From Spirodela intermedia (Eukaryota > Streptophyta > Magnoliopsida > Alismatales > Araceae): a DNA stretch of 64,000 bases. The translations under genes were made by a program, and so were the position numbers. The stretch covers positions 6,535,878-6,599,877 of the forward strand of contig LR746264.1 in the NCBI GenBank assembly GCA_902729315.2, written 5' to 3'. Positions 11,501 to 23,419 of the stretch are shown here, in pieces. Positions within the stretch are counted from its first letter, which is position 1; every line of letters starts with the position of its first letter. A model generated the notes under the pieces. It did not search any database. It was not told the origin of the DNA and was given only the letters and a program-made list of their open reading frames with translations.

Positions 11501-14500
11501 AGTTACCTCTCACATTATCTACAGCTCATGTCATTCTGCTGCTAGAAGAACGTCTAAAGTGAACAGAAAGACAGCATCTAGAGGGTGAAATAGTGCATTG
11601 CGAAAAAAACATATGACCTTTCGAGCGGCTCCGGTTCCTCACATTTCTACAACCACCGTATCAAGGCTATACAGATATTCCGAATCTAAACGTTTTTCAT
11701 TCAATAGGAATTTGTAAAATAAATCTTTGTCTAGTTAGATAGCAGTTGGTGTCAGAGCTTTTCACAAAACATATCAGGCGGCAACATCAACAAAAATGGA
11801 CATGAATGCATGCCTCTATCCTAAGATAATAAAACCACACTCCTGATTTGCAGAAAATTATACTATTAGTTTCCTTGATAGCCTTTCATTCTCCCATTGA
11901 AAAATAATGATGAACAATTATCTTTGTGAATTCTTGCCATCCAAGGAAGCATTCATGGAAGATGATGCAGAAAGTCCTTTGTATCCCTTCTGTTGGTTTG
12001 ATGAAATGTTGATAATCACGTCCTCTAGATAGAGAAAATCCAATAGGTCAGCAATTCCTAAATATGGAGTTCAGTACAAGTGAAAATAAGAAGTATATTT
12101 GATTCAAGTTCAGTATGAAATCTGAATGTGAAGCATCCCCATAAGGGTTACAGGATAGGGGGACACTTGAGAGGGGGATGAGAGGTGGCCTACTATCTTG
12201 TCAATATGAATTTGGGAGACTCCTAATACGGGAATCCAATTATTTTTTTGTTCGTAGAAAGCAAGTCATTTTATCAGGGTTACAGAGGGTAAAAGCATAT
12301 CTACGCTCCGATTGGTAAGGAGCCTAATTTTGGTGACAAATAACTTAGGATCAGATATATCCTACGAAGGAAATCAGAGGAACCAAATCCTAGAAATAAT
12401 GATTTATTAACAAAATTGGGGGGCATTTTTACTGAAAAACGCAGATATTAACAGCAGGAGATAAAGTCCCGATTTCAAATTCCCAACCATGGAAGCTCTG
12501 CTTCAAAATTAGTACCCAGTAAATACCTCAAGTGCAAGACACAACTAAGAGATTGATAAGGCTCCGCTCACATATGCTAGAAGGAAGAAGGCCCAAAGCC
12601 CAAGAAGTTAATGACGGTTAGCATGATTGAGGGAAGGCACAGTTATGGCAATGAACAATACGACAAGGAACAGTTATGGCAAGAGCAGTTATGGCAGGAG
12701 ACTAACTGCCTAAATAAGACAGGGAAAGGAGAGGATATAAGGATGGGTGGATCAGGACGGAAGAGGAAGGAAAATTGGTGTTTGTATCTCGTGCATCTAT
12801 GAGAAAGGGTTGGAGGGTTGTATGCAACCCTCCATCTGTTCTGGGTTCTAGGGTTGTATGCGACCCTTCATCTGTTCTGGGTTCTTTTACTGTACTTTAT
12901 CTTTGATATTTCTGTTCTAGAGATTATTTCTTTAATACGAATTATTCGTAGTTCTTTGATCTGGGTTCTTATCAGAGATGCTATTGGACATTCCTAAATT
13001 TTACAAAAACATGGTAAGGAAAAATCAAGTGTGAGTGTTACCAATTTGATGCAATGAAAGCTTCCATTGGATTACTTTCTTGTCTGGAGAGGCTTTCTCA
13101 ATATTCTGCTCAATGTTCTGGGAGCCCTCTGTCTCTGTAGACAATTGATGAACAACATCATTGCTGGACGAATCTGGAATGGGTTCCCCATCTTCTGTGA
13201 TTAAAGGCATTGTAAGTATCTTTCCACTGCCAACTGTCCTCTCCATTTCCTGGCATTCTGACTTCCAACTCTCATACTGTTCCCTGATGTTAACAAATAA
13301 TCAGAAATTCACTAAATCCAATCAACTGAAGGAATCTACAAAAAGAAAAAGAAACTTTAGAAAGAAAGTATACGATCAGACATACTCTTTTTTGAGTTCA
13401 AGGGAAAGTGACAAAGAAGATGGCATAACAATTAGGCTTCTACATCAATTGTTAAAAGCTAAGACGAGGATACCCCTGGCAAAACTAGGAGTCATTCCGC
13501 TCAAAACACATCCTACATATTTGACTGTGTCAAATGATCAGTCAGATAAAAGCACGATTAATTGATTGATCGTATAAAACTGAGAAAATCTGAGTCTAGT
13601 TTGCCTCATCTTCCTGAAACATAAAGTTGAAAAATCTTTTACACTTCGTTTGAAGTCGCATGCAAGAAAAGTCAAGGTTGCTTCTATCAAGGACAACACT
13701 ACAATGAAATATGGAAATTTAGGTTCTCACACGTCAACAATGTCTCCAATTAAAACGATGATATTGCACCAGGTTGAACACAGTAAAAACTCATATAATT
13801 AAGTAAAATAAATATAAAACAAATATGTGCCATCTTTGTTACATCATGCCCATAGTTATGCCCCTTGAGAGGCTTTATCCAACGGACAACGATTATGTAA
13901 AAATAAATCCTGCAAATATGACTTTCCCTCTTTCAAATTTTTCTACCTGATGGTCGTCAGATATATCTACCTTCTTTGCTGTCTCAAATGAGTCCTCTCA
14001 TCGAAGGTGCTCCTTGGGTCATAACAACCAAGCAGAAATTCCCAGACGACACCTTTAATCGATGGATGAACCCCCTGGTAGAGAAATATATTAGACACTG
14101 TCCTCCTGGCGAAAAATAAATAATTCAGCACAGAAGATCCTTCATGTGTACAAGTTACGAGATAAATTGGACCATGTCAGTTGGAAATAAGATTTGCAAA
14201 GCGAATGTACTCACATCTGTAGCGATTTATAATCTCCGGTAGAGTATATATACGGTCCACAAAGAAAAACATTTTTGTGAAGACATTAACATTCATCTCT
14301 GACTTTTAAATTTTTACAGAAAGCATCATAATATTTTACAATTTTCTGTTAAAGATAAGCAGAAATAAAATGCTGAAATAAGTGGAATGATTAGAAAACT
14401 CAACTCTGCGTTTTTCTATCTCTAAAAGTTCATGCCTGCTTCAAAAATGAAACTAACCAAAGCAAATCATCATATAGCTTGTATTTTTTTCCCTACTCCA

Positions 14501-17500
14501 AGTCTCCCCTTGGGAAGTAATTAGTAATCTGCAAAAACCAAGTTCATAATTTCCAGGCTTGATGTATCTGTGAGATGAATGCCACAGATGAAGGTGTCCA
14601 AAGTAATTAAACAAAAACGTCAAAAGGTGATACATTTCTGGTTAAAAACTCAAATGACATATCGGTCCGTTTGATCCACAAAATGGGAAGTCGCATCTAT
14701 TTTCAAGTCACCATTCGTGTACACTCGTCAGATGGTATAATTTACCTACTCAAAAATGGCTCACTAAGCGGTAAAGTCTACCTAGACTAACAGGATCTGA
14801 TGGAAACCCAGATTGATTTAAAGAAGGAAAATACATCAGCCTGTGGTCACTGACATATCGGTCCGTTTGATCCACAAAATGGGAAGTCGCATCTATTTTC
14901 AAGTCACCATTCGTGTACACTCGTCAGATGGTATAATTTACCTACTCAAAAATGGCTCACTAAGCGGTAAAGTCTACCTAGACTAACAGGATCTGATGGA
15001 AACCCAGATTGATTTAAAGAAGGAAAATACATCAGCCTGTGGTCACTGACATATCGGTCCGTTTGATCCACAAAATGGGAAGTCGCATCTATTTTCAAGT
15101 CACCATTCGTGTACACTCGTCAGATGGTATAATTTACCTACTCAAAAATGGCTCACTAAGCGGTAAAGTCTACCTAGACTAACAGGATCTGATGGAAACC
15201 CAGATTGATTTAAAGAAGGAAAATACATCAGCCTGTGGTCACTGACATATCGGTCCGTTTGATCCACAAAATGGGAAGTCGCATCTATTTTCAAGTCACC
15301 ATTCGTGTACACTCGTCAGATGGTATAATTTACCTACTCAAAAATGGCTCACTAAGCGGTAAAGTCTACCTAGACTAACAGGATCTGATGGAAACCCAGA
15401 TTGATTTAAAGAAGGAAAATACATCAGCCTGTGGTCACTGACATATCGGTCCGTTTGATCCACAAAATGGGAAGTCGCATCTATTTTCAAGTCACCATTC
15501 GTGTACACTCGTCAGATGGTATAATTTACCTACTCAAAAATGGCTCACTAAGCGGTAAAGTCTACCTAGACTAACAGGATCTGATGGAAACCCAGATTGA
15601 TTTAAAGAAGGAAAATACATCAGCCTGTGGTCACTGACATATCGGTCCGTTTGATCCACAAAATGGGAAGTCGCATCTATTTTCAAGTCACCATTCGTGT
15701 ACACTCGTCAGATGGTATAATTTACCTACTCAAAAATGGCTCACTAAGCGGTAAAGTCTACCTAGACTAACAGGATCTGATGGAAACCCAGATTGATTTA
15801 AAGAAGGAAAATACATCAGCCTGTGGTCACTGACATATCGGTCCGTTTGATCCACAAAATGGGAAGTCGCATCTATTTTCAAGTCACCATTCGTGTACAC
15901 TCGTCAGATGGTATAATTTACCTACTCAAAAATGGCTCACTAAGCGGTAAAGTCTACCTAGACTAACAGGATCTGATGGAAACCCAGATTGATTTAAAGA
16001 AGGAAAATACATCAGCCTGTGGTCACTGACATATCGGTCCGTTTGATCCACAAAATGGGAAGTCGCATCTATTTTCAAGTCACCATTCGTGTACACTCGT
16101 CAGATGGTATAATTTACCTACTCAAAAATGGCTCACTAAGCGGTAAAGTCTACCTAGACTAACAGGATCTGATGGAAACCCAGATTGATTTAAAGAAGGA
16201 AAATACATCAGCCTGTGGTCACTGACATATCGGTCCGTTTGATCCACAAAATGGGAAGTCGCATCTATTTTCAAGTCACCATTCGTGTACACTCGTCAGA
16301 TGGTATAATTTACCTACTCAAAAATGGCTCACTAAGCGGTAAAGTCTACCTAGACTAACAGGATCTGATGGAAACCCAGATTGATTTAAAGAAGGAAAAT
16401 ACATCAGCCTGTGGTCACTGACATATCGGTCCGTTTGATCCACAAAATGGGAAGTCGCATCTATTTTCAAGTCACCATTCGTGTACACTCGTCAGATGGT
16501 ATAATTTACCTACTCAAAAATGGCTCACTAAGCGGTAAAGTCTACCTAGACTAACAGGATCTGATGGAAACCCAGATTGATTTAAAGAGGGAAAATACAT
16601 CAGCCTGTGGTCATTGACATTTTAACTTTAAGCTTATGCCAAATTCTAGCAACCCACAGTTCCTTGGAAACAGTGGAATTTAGGACAAGTAAAGTAAAAA
16701 TATGAAGCCAGCATATATAATATTCCATTAGCCTAGTAATATCCATCTGAAAGGCTGCCATAGAATACTGCTGCAGATTGCTAGAATTTGCAGTCAGCAT
16801 GCAAAGTTCACTTGAGAACGGAGATGAAGATTTTAGGATGAATGCAATGACCTATCTAAACGGCATCTATCCAGATGGGGTGCTTCGATTCAACTTTTGG
16901 ATATTTTTCAATCGCGGAAGGAGTCATCACTGATCCTGTGAACAACAAGATAGGCCAGCTGGGAAGATCTTGATTCATGCCTTGTTCTTTCTATCGGATT
17001 CTTTATTGAAAGAACCCATCTGGAAGGCACAAGACCTGCTTTCATCGCAGCCTAGGCTTGGCAAACTATCCAACATTTTGTTCCTTTTCTTTTCCTAGAT
17101 TGGCGTGGTTAAAAATTAAAAAAAAATCTATTGACAGCATTTTGGTGTCAAGACCAGTAGTAGAAACCGCATCATTTACATTTCATTCTTCATTAGAAAA
17201 AATGAAACTAGAAAATGACAACAGGGGCATAATCACTTGTATTCAATACTTATTTAAGACCGAACCTTATGCAACTATCAACCTTTAACCATAAACTATG
17301 TCCACGTGCACTCTTCGAGGAAGTTTTTCGTATTGAGTCACGTAGCCAAATGAAAACACTATAGAAGGCAAGTCTCATAAGCATCTTACCCCACGTTGTG
17401 CTCGTTGAAGAACTCTGGCTATGTCCAAGTAACCTTCCTCTGTGAAAGAGGAATGCCATCTTTTCGCACTAAGAGTTTTTCCAGCCTAGGGAGATGTACA

Positions 17501-20058
17501 GAGGTTGCACAATTACTTTGAGCATTGTAATCATGTTAATGACACTAAATAATATCGAATAAGAGAGAGAGAGGTGATGCATACTCAAGAATGTTGAGGA
17601 CAACTAACTGATCTCAAGAATTAATACTTTTAAAACTGACCACATTCGTCCAACTCATCCAGTTAAAATTATGAGAGATGAAACTAGTACACTTCCGAAA
17701 TTTGATAAAAAGTTAATTTCATTGTCGATCACAAGAAACTCCAAGCCAAATGGGAAGGTTGCACAGGTTCCACAACGATTTTACCTTCACAATTGGCAAT
17801 AAAAACCGAGATAAAACATTGAAGTATGGAATACTACAAACGCAACTTAAAACGATGGAAGATAACTTACATAATTCAAGGAAAAATAAATATAGCGCTT
17901 GGATATCTTATCTTATGAATGATAGATGTTGATTTCATAATTGGATTAAAATTTGATGGCCAATATGTGAAGATAACTTACAGTTTATCCTAAAGGTAAT
18001 TAGTCGGATATATGAATAATGGTGTTGGCCTTTGGTAGACAATATATCAGATAGCCGTTTACCTACATCGAACCTTTTTACTACATAAAAAATATTGCAG
18101 AAAGAAAAAGGAACATAACAAGGTGCATTCTTAGAGACTAACAATAGGATTGAAATCGGCCAAAATCTGTGTATTAACATGCAAATAAAAAATACTGATT
18201 TCCAAAGAAACGTTTTGCATAGAAAAGTGAAAGAAAGAAGGAAGACAAGAATGCCTTCTCTCTCTCTGAAGAACACAGATTTGTTTAGGCCAACGTATTA
18301 TCTTTAGCAGAACAATGAAAGCAATCTGTGAGTCCTACGTAATATAGAAACGTGAATAATACTTGACAAGAAAACAAAACAGGTGACGAAACTGTTTTAC
18401 TTTGATCTTGAACAATAAAAAATACATTTTACCGCAAATTACCATGGCAAATTTCATATCATTAGTTTAGTTCTTCGTTACTTACGCAACCCTTCATGTC
18501 GTCTAGAATGCTAGGCGATTTTAGGGACATTATATATAAGATTAGACTAGCATATGACGGTTTTTTGCAAACAAACGTAAATATGTTTTCTCTGAGTTGT
18601 TCTGTGATGGTCGCAAGGATTCCACATTTATGATGAATGTTCATATTGTATATTGTTTCCATAACTGATTTAATTTCTCATCTTCTATAAATCCATCTTG
18701 GTCTTTCATATATTTTCCCTTTCAGATCCAGATATTCATCTATCATCAACCAGGTAAAATTACTGTAGCTATCTTGTATGATGAAACTAAAAGGAAGCTT
18801 TACATGAAAATTTATGCATGGTGACACTCAAGGTCCTTTGTCTACAAGGAATACTCTTGACTAGGAATCCTTCTTTAAGCCCATCTCATGGAGACAATCA
18901 AATTCTTTAACAGATTAAGGGTCTAGAGACAACACATAAGTGTAGCCTTTCTCAAAAAAGAATTTATGGCCCCTGTTCATGCAAGCTTCAGAATTCTTGA
19001 TGATGAAGCTTATTGCGTTCAGAGTAAGTGGCTGCTGCATCTCCCGTAGTTTCAGGGTAGGATAGTCGAAGCTCACTTCCCCAGTAACTCATGCTCACTT
19101 CTCATTTAGGAAAATCATCAAAATTTAAGAAACAAGGCCATTAAAAAATAATACGAGCACGACTTTCGTAATGAATATCTCATTAGATCCAAGACAGTCC
19201 ACACTTGAAGAGGTGTGTAATATAAATCTTTGAGTGACAGAAGAGGCACCATAAATTGGCTTGTAAATAAATATAAGACCGTAAAAATTGCTAAGAAAAT
19301 AAGAAAAGCCGTATTGAAAATCCGCACCGTGGCTTCTCCATGTTAGAGTCACCAGTAAAAAAATTAGATTACTATTATTTCACATCGTTTTGGTACGTAA
19401 ATCAGATGTTTAGGCAAATCCATCATTTTATCTAATAAATTGCACGCAAATCTGAGCTAAATTATCAAAGACATGATTTCCACCCTCCGCATGAACGGTC
19501 TCGTAGATCCCGGAGGAAATGGGAATGGTCAGCTGAAGTTTCTCCCATTCTTCGTTTCATCGGAAAGCTGACACTCCTGCAAGGACATCAAAGCGTTCCG
19601 TGGTAAACGCAATGATCAGTGAAGCAACAAAGCCAGAACTATTCCACGTATTTCTGCATCTGCATCAACAATCTTGTGGATCCTAGTGAAAGCAGGTTAG
19701 TTCATATTTTTTTCCAACCTCGTTCTACGCAGCAATCAATACTTCAAGAAGGAAAATTGTATGGTACCAAACATCACAATGCTCCTCTCGCACAATCAGC
19801 CAAAAAATGAAGTATGGATGATTTTGCCAAATATTACAACGTCACGAAGTGTCACCCACGAGAGATTCTTCAAATGCAATACCGCCACGATTGCCAACAT
19901 TTCAACACGAGAGAATGCAAATATGAGAGAAAATCTAGGTAGCCAACCTTCGGCTTAAACCGGGTCTTGGGGACGTCGTCTCGGCAATCCTGCCTGATCT
20001 CAAAGAAATCGCCAGTCACGCCTATAAGGCCCTGGCTATCCCCGGTACAGCAGTCCAT
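8239..20058 (-). CDS. TBC-domain Rab GTPase-activating protein
   Basis: Ten exons on the minus strand: 20058-19948, 17485-17390, 14074-13971, 13283-13042, 10769-10647, 10541-10453, 10100-9995, 9083-8986, 8842-8588 and 8445-8239. All join in phase, giving 476 residues. The protein should accelerate GTP hydrolysis by a Rab in endomembrane traffic. The N-terminus ends DDVPKTRFKPK and is followed by AGKTLSAKRW, a segment typical of plant Gyp/TBC1D15-like proteins. The TBC domain starts near residue 70 (GVHPSIKGVVWEFLLG). Both catalytic fingers are present: the I-x-x-D-x-x-R arginine finger (IGLDVVR, residues 184-190) and the Y-x-Q glutamine finger (YCQGM, Gln225). A low-complexity acidic loop (residues about 115-170) splits the domain, as in relatives. 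The start is the first ATG in exon 1. The last about 40 residues after KYLEK are unlike the family, so the 3' end may be misread. Exon 7's acceptor was chosen to give RGNFRCTSSSVGVQ. Confidence 0.9.
8526..8583. repeat. (GA)n microsatellite at a splice donor
   Basis: About 29 GA units. On the transcribed minus strand this is (CT)n beginning a few bases after the GTAAT donor of RabGAP intron 9 (exon end 8588). Confidence 0.93.
8954..8975. repeat. (GA)11 microsatellite near a splice donor
   Basis: Eleven GA units inside RabGAP intron 8. On the transcribed strand it is (CT)n starting about ten bases downstream of the GTAAGCTGC donor (exon end 8986). Confidence 0.88.
14655..16614. repeat. Tandem array, 10 x 196 bp, in RabGAP intron 2
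   Basis: Ten head-to-tail copies of a 196-base unit start at 14655, 14851, 15047, 15243, 15439, 15635, 15831, 16027, 16223 and 16419. By eye the first nine are identical. The last has two substitutions near its end (AAGAGGG for AAGAAGG, and TCATTGAC for TCACTGAC). The unit begins TGACATATCGGTCCGTTTGA, and the array is bounded on the right by another TGACAT at 16615. Unit length is 1 modulo 3 and no long open frame crosses it. It lies wholly inside the 3.3-kb intron between exons 2 and 3 (17389-14075). Confidence 0.97.
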
Positions 20059-20512
20059 GTACGCCACCGATCTAAATTCACAACAATGATCGAATGTCCT
20101 CAGCCAGGGGTCCAACTGGCGTAGGGATTAATTCCTCCGCCAACCCTCAGATTTCTAGCTTTCCCCGCCTAATCGCCCTTATTCGAATCATAAACTCTTC
20201 AAAATAGACAGCAGCAATCGGTAGCCGGAATCCGTGCATCGGCCCTGAGGAGAAGCGTCCTAGTCCTGACGACCACGGGAAGTCAGATTGATCCCCATCG
20301 GACTTCTCCGGAACCCAACAGACGGGAAGATGATAACTGAACAAGGATGGATGGCGAGATACCTCCGGCGGAAGCCCAGATTAGATCGTCCGCCTCTCTC
20401 TCTCCCTTCGTTCACATTTGAATAGTTGACGCGGCAACGGATTTTTACAGCGGGTGGCAGCATCCCAAAATAACGTTTCCCGTTAGCTCGGGTCCCAGCT
20501 GTCGTAGCAAAA

Positions 20513-20552
20513 TGGGCCAACCCGGGCTTCCAGGTTTGGGCCACTAAGCCCA
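20513..20552. promoter_or_regulatory. Cluster of TGGGCC/T site II-type elements
   Basis: TGGGCC at 20513-20518 and 20537-20542, plus AGCCCA at 20547-20552 (TGGGCT on the minus strand), about 455-495 bases upstream of the RabGAP start codon. Known class: TCP-bound site II elements of housekeeping plant genes. Motif match only. Confidence 0.35.
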
Positions 20553-21357
20553 TTAGCCCCAACGAGGGACCACCGTGGAAAATTAATTAACGGAATATGA
20601 ATTTTAAAGTTATATATATTTATTTTATGATCCCTCAGAATTTTAAAATTATATCCCAAAATAGTTTCAGATAAAGCTATGAGAAGCCATGCCGCGAACG
20701 CATCGATCTACGGATCCACACCAGCCGAGGATTTCGAACCCGCCGACGCCGCCGGACGAGCAAAACTAGTGGGCAGCGGCGGGGTGAGATTCCGTAATTG
20801 CCCGAATTACCCCTGCCCCTCCCCAGGTAAATAACGAAATGCGTCTTTTGTCTGCCACATGTGCCGAGAGACAGCCGCCCTTTCGCCGCCCAGTTAGGCC
20901 GCCGCTGGGCGGCGAGCGGGAATGACGACATCGGCCCTTCGCACAAGACGACGGTGGGATCGTGCTCTGGGCGCGGTCCAACTCGGTCCCCAGATTCGAG
21001 GGAGCTTTTCGTAATATCCTCGACCGCACAGCACAACTGCCAGAACGTCACTGTACAGAAATATGGCGCGATCGTACGGTTTGTCTTTCTTTCCGGATGC
21101 CGATGATGATCGACGTTCGAGGTGGGTACACGTCCGCAAACTCACCTCCCCGAAGTCATCACTCGCTATTTACGGGGAGAAGATAATACGGAAAAGCTCC
21201 CCTGACGTCACGAGACACCACAATGGGCTCGACCGAGACCGACCTTTCCACTAATCGGGTCCATTACCGGGCCCGGTAGGTATCGCGGGGCAGAGGGGGG
21301 TAATTATTATTATTATAATGACAATAATTTCATATGCGACAAGGGAGGGCAGCCGTC

Positions 21358-21365
21358 TATAAATA
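21358..21365 (+). promoter_or_regulatory. Probable TATA box of the ERF-VII gene
   Basis: TATAAATA stands 136 bases before the ERF start codon, in an otherwise GC-rich region. With transcription starting about 30 bases downstream, it would give a 5' UTR of roughly 100 bases. Confidence 0.6.
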
Positions 21366-21501
21366 GAGAAGTGGATGACGAGTGGTAGCGGCACGCTAGG
21401 GCGTCTCCGCCTCTGTGGCGTTGTCCTCCCTTTTTCTGCGGATCGCATGCGAGGGTGTTTAAGGCGAAGAAGGTGCGAGGAGGAAGGAGACGAAGGCGAA
21501 G

Positions 21502-22308
21502 ATGTGCGGAGGAGCCATCATCTCTGAGTTCATACGCTTCAAGGAGGATGCCAGGCGCGGCCGCAAGCCGTTGCCGCTTGATCTGACGTTCGATTTCGAC
21601 GAGATTTCCGATTTTTCCGAGAGCTTCTCCTCGTCCGCCGTCGGAGACGTCGTCGATGGACTACGAGGTAGTTTATCCCTCCCGCTCCTAGAAATTTCTC
21701 TTCAATTCCTCTCAATGAGTTTTCCTCTTACTGCGTTTCTCTAGATATGAGTGGAGCATGCATCCTGTATGAGAGAAAAATACTTTTATATGCTCACAAA
21801 CTCAGGGATTACTCAGAAGCCCGAGGAGCTCTCAGATCCGGGGGCAGGGAATGGAAAGGAAGCCAGGAGCAAGCCGCGGAAGAACATGTACAGGGGCATC
21901 CGGCGGAGGCGATGGGGTAAATGGGCGGCGGAGATCCGGGACCCGCGGAAAGGTGTGAGGGTGTGGCTCGGCACCTATAGCACCCCGGAGGACGCCGCCC
22001 GGGCATACGACGTGGCCGCCCGCGAGATACGGGGCAAGAAAGCCAAGCTGAACTTCCCAGTCCCTAAGCCTGCGGTGTCCGCCGTGAGGACATCATTACC
22101 ATCCCCTCCTCCGTCTTCGGACTTTTCCTCCTCTTCCTCCGCCTGGCCTACTCCCCGCCCTGCGCCGTCTGAAGCCGAACTGAAAAGGGAGATCTCGAAT
22201 CTGGAGCTGCTTCTGGGCCTGCCGCATGAAGAATCGGACGCCTGGATGGGAGGCGGTTGCGGGCCGTACGATCTGGAGATATTTGACGAGGTCGATCTGG
22301 TCATCTAA
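21502..22308 (+). CDS. Group VII ethylene response factor (oxygen-sensing AP2/ERF)
   Basis: Two exons, 21502-21667 and 21806-22308, give 222 residues. The protein begins [13 protein letters not shown], the N-degron of group VII ERFs. In this class the Met is removed, Cys2 is oxidised by plant cysteine oxidases when oxygen is present, and the protein is arginylated and degraded; under hypoxia it persists and activates anaerobic genes in the nucleus. The AP2 DNA-binding domain is at about residues 84-140 ([19 protein letters not shown] ... KLNFP), with WAAEIRD as in ERF-type domains. The intron lies between the N-degron exon and the AP2 exon, as in relatives; the acceptor at 21804-21805 is the one that restores frame (junction codon GGG). 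The C-terminal tail is acidic and hydrophobic and contains LELLL at residues 188-192, which matches the LxLxL form of an EAR motif. It is shorter than RAP2.12-type members, nearer HRE/RAP2.3-sized ones. Confidence 0.93.
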
Positions 22309-23083
22309 TCGGACGGCTGGAGGCACGGAGCTTTCTTTCCCCGCCTTGTTTACCCTAGGGACTTGTAAGTAAATAAATAACTGTAACTACCAGCCTACCT
22401 ACCATTTGAGTTATGTGAGAGAGAGAGAGGGAGAGAGACCACATGTCATACGTGCGGTAAGAGAGATAAAGTCTATGACGATAAATCTGGAGTATCAATT
22501 TATCTTTTATGTTATTAATGTTGAGAGTGACTGATAGAGAGAGGCTGATTCTCATTTGAATGAGAGAGACCAACATCAAGAAGGTTAAATTCTGAGCTTT
22601 TAAACTACAAACCATAGAGCGAGCGAGAGAGAGAGAGATTGTCTTATTGATGATCGATGACGATGCGGTAAAGGAAAAAAAACGTTACTTCGCTTTTGGA
22701 TAATATATCATGAAATTTATGAGAGAGGGAGTTGCGAATGGATACATAAAAATGTAATTTCCAGTCCTAAGATGTAAATTTTCTATCATCATTTTAGAGT
22801 TGACTTCATTCGTGGATCATTCCATCTGATTCAAACAAGAAGACAGCCGCCATTTCGGGTTGTCGTTTAAAATACGACGCATTACGCAGTTCAACGCGTA
22901 ACCAACTAACTTACTTTGAATGTACTAGTCTAATAACGTAACCACGTGATTTTATTTTTTTTAATTTCAAATAGATAACTCTTTTAGTGGGTATCAAGTC
23001 AACTTTTAAATCCACGTAAAACAGAAGCCAGAAATATTAAATAGAATCACATCAAGTCAACTTCAATATCTCAATAACCTTCT

Positions 23084-23153
<70 letters not shown>

Positions 23154-23419
23154 GAGAGAGGGAGAGGGAGCCTTTCAATGGGCCAGTTGGCCTTCTTCTT
23201 TAACGGTTGGAGTAGTAAAACAAGGGGCTTTTGATCCTCTCCGGTGAAACGCCGGAGAAGCACTCCCAAGCTTTCGTCGATGCGCTGCGGGGTAGAGAAA
23301 AGGATAAAGAGAGAAAGGACTTGCTTTCTTCCAATGACGAACTTGCTCTCATTCCCTCCCTCACGGAGACCTTATAGGGTGTCTGAACCTCCCTCCTCGT
23401 CATTCCTCGTTGTCTCGCC
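22309..23419. other. Intergenic region between ERF-VII and pectinesterase genes
   Basis: It contains the ERF 3' UTR with overlapping AATAAA signals at 22372-22380, several short GA runs (22417-22438, 22617-22640), and the pectinesterase promoter with a compound microsatellite at 23087-23150. No gene is recognised. Confidence 0.5.
23087..23150. repeat. Compound (AT)n(AG)n microsatellite
   Basis: About 14 AT units run directly into about 18 AG units, ending roughly 270 bases before the pectinesterase start codon, followed by a further interrupted GA stretch to about 23170. Long GA tracts can be bound by plant BBR/BPC (GAGA-binding) factors. Confidence 0.92.

Larger units (their letters stand above)
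20059..21501. other. Divergent promoter region between RabGAP and ERF-VII genes
   Basis: About 1.44 kb separates two start codons facing apart. The half nearest 20058 should hold the RabGAP 5' UTR and promoter, including a cluster of TGGGCC/T elements near 20513-20552. The half nearest 21501 is GC-rich and contains a TATA box and about 100 bases of probable ERF 5' UTR. An AT-rich patch at 20580-20670 divides them. Open frames here are overlapping and have no recognisable domains. Confidence 0.5.

Noticed and set aside
14655-16614. The tandem array as a CRISPR array or a tandem gene array
   Set aside because: The repeats are 196 bases with no variable spacers, in a plant intron, and contain no long open frame.
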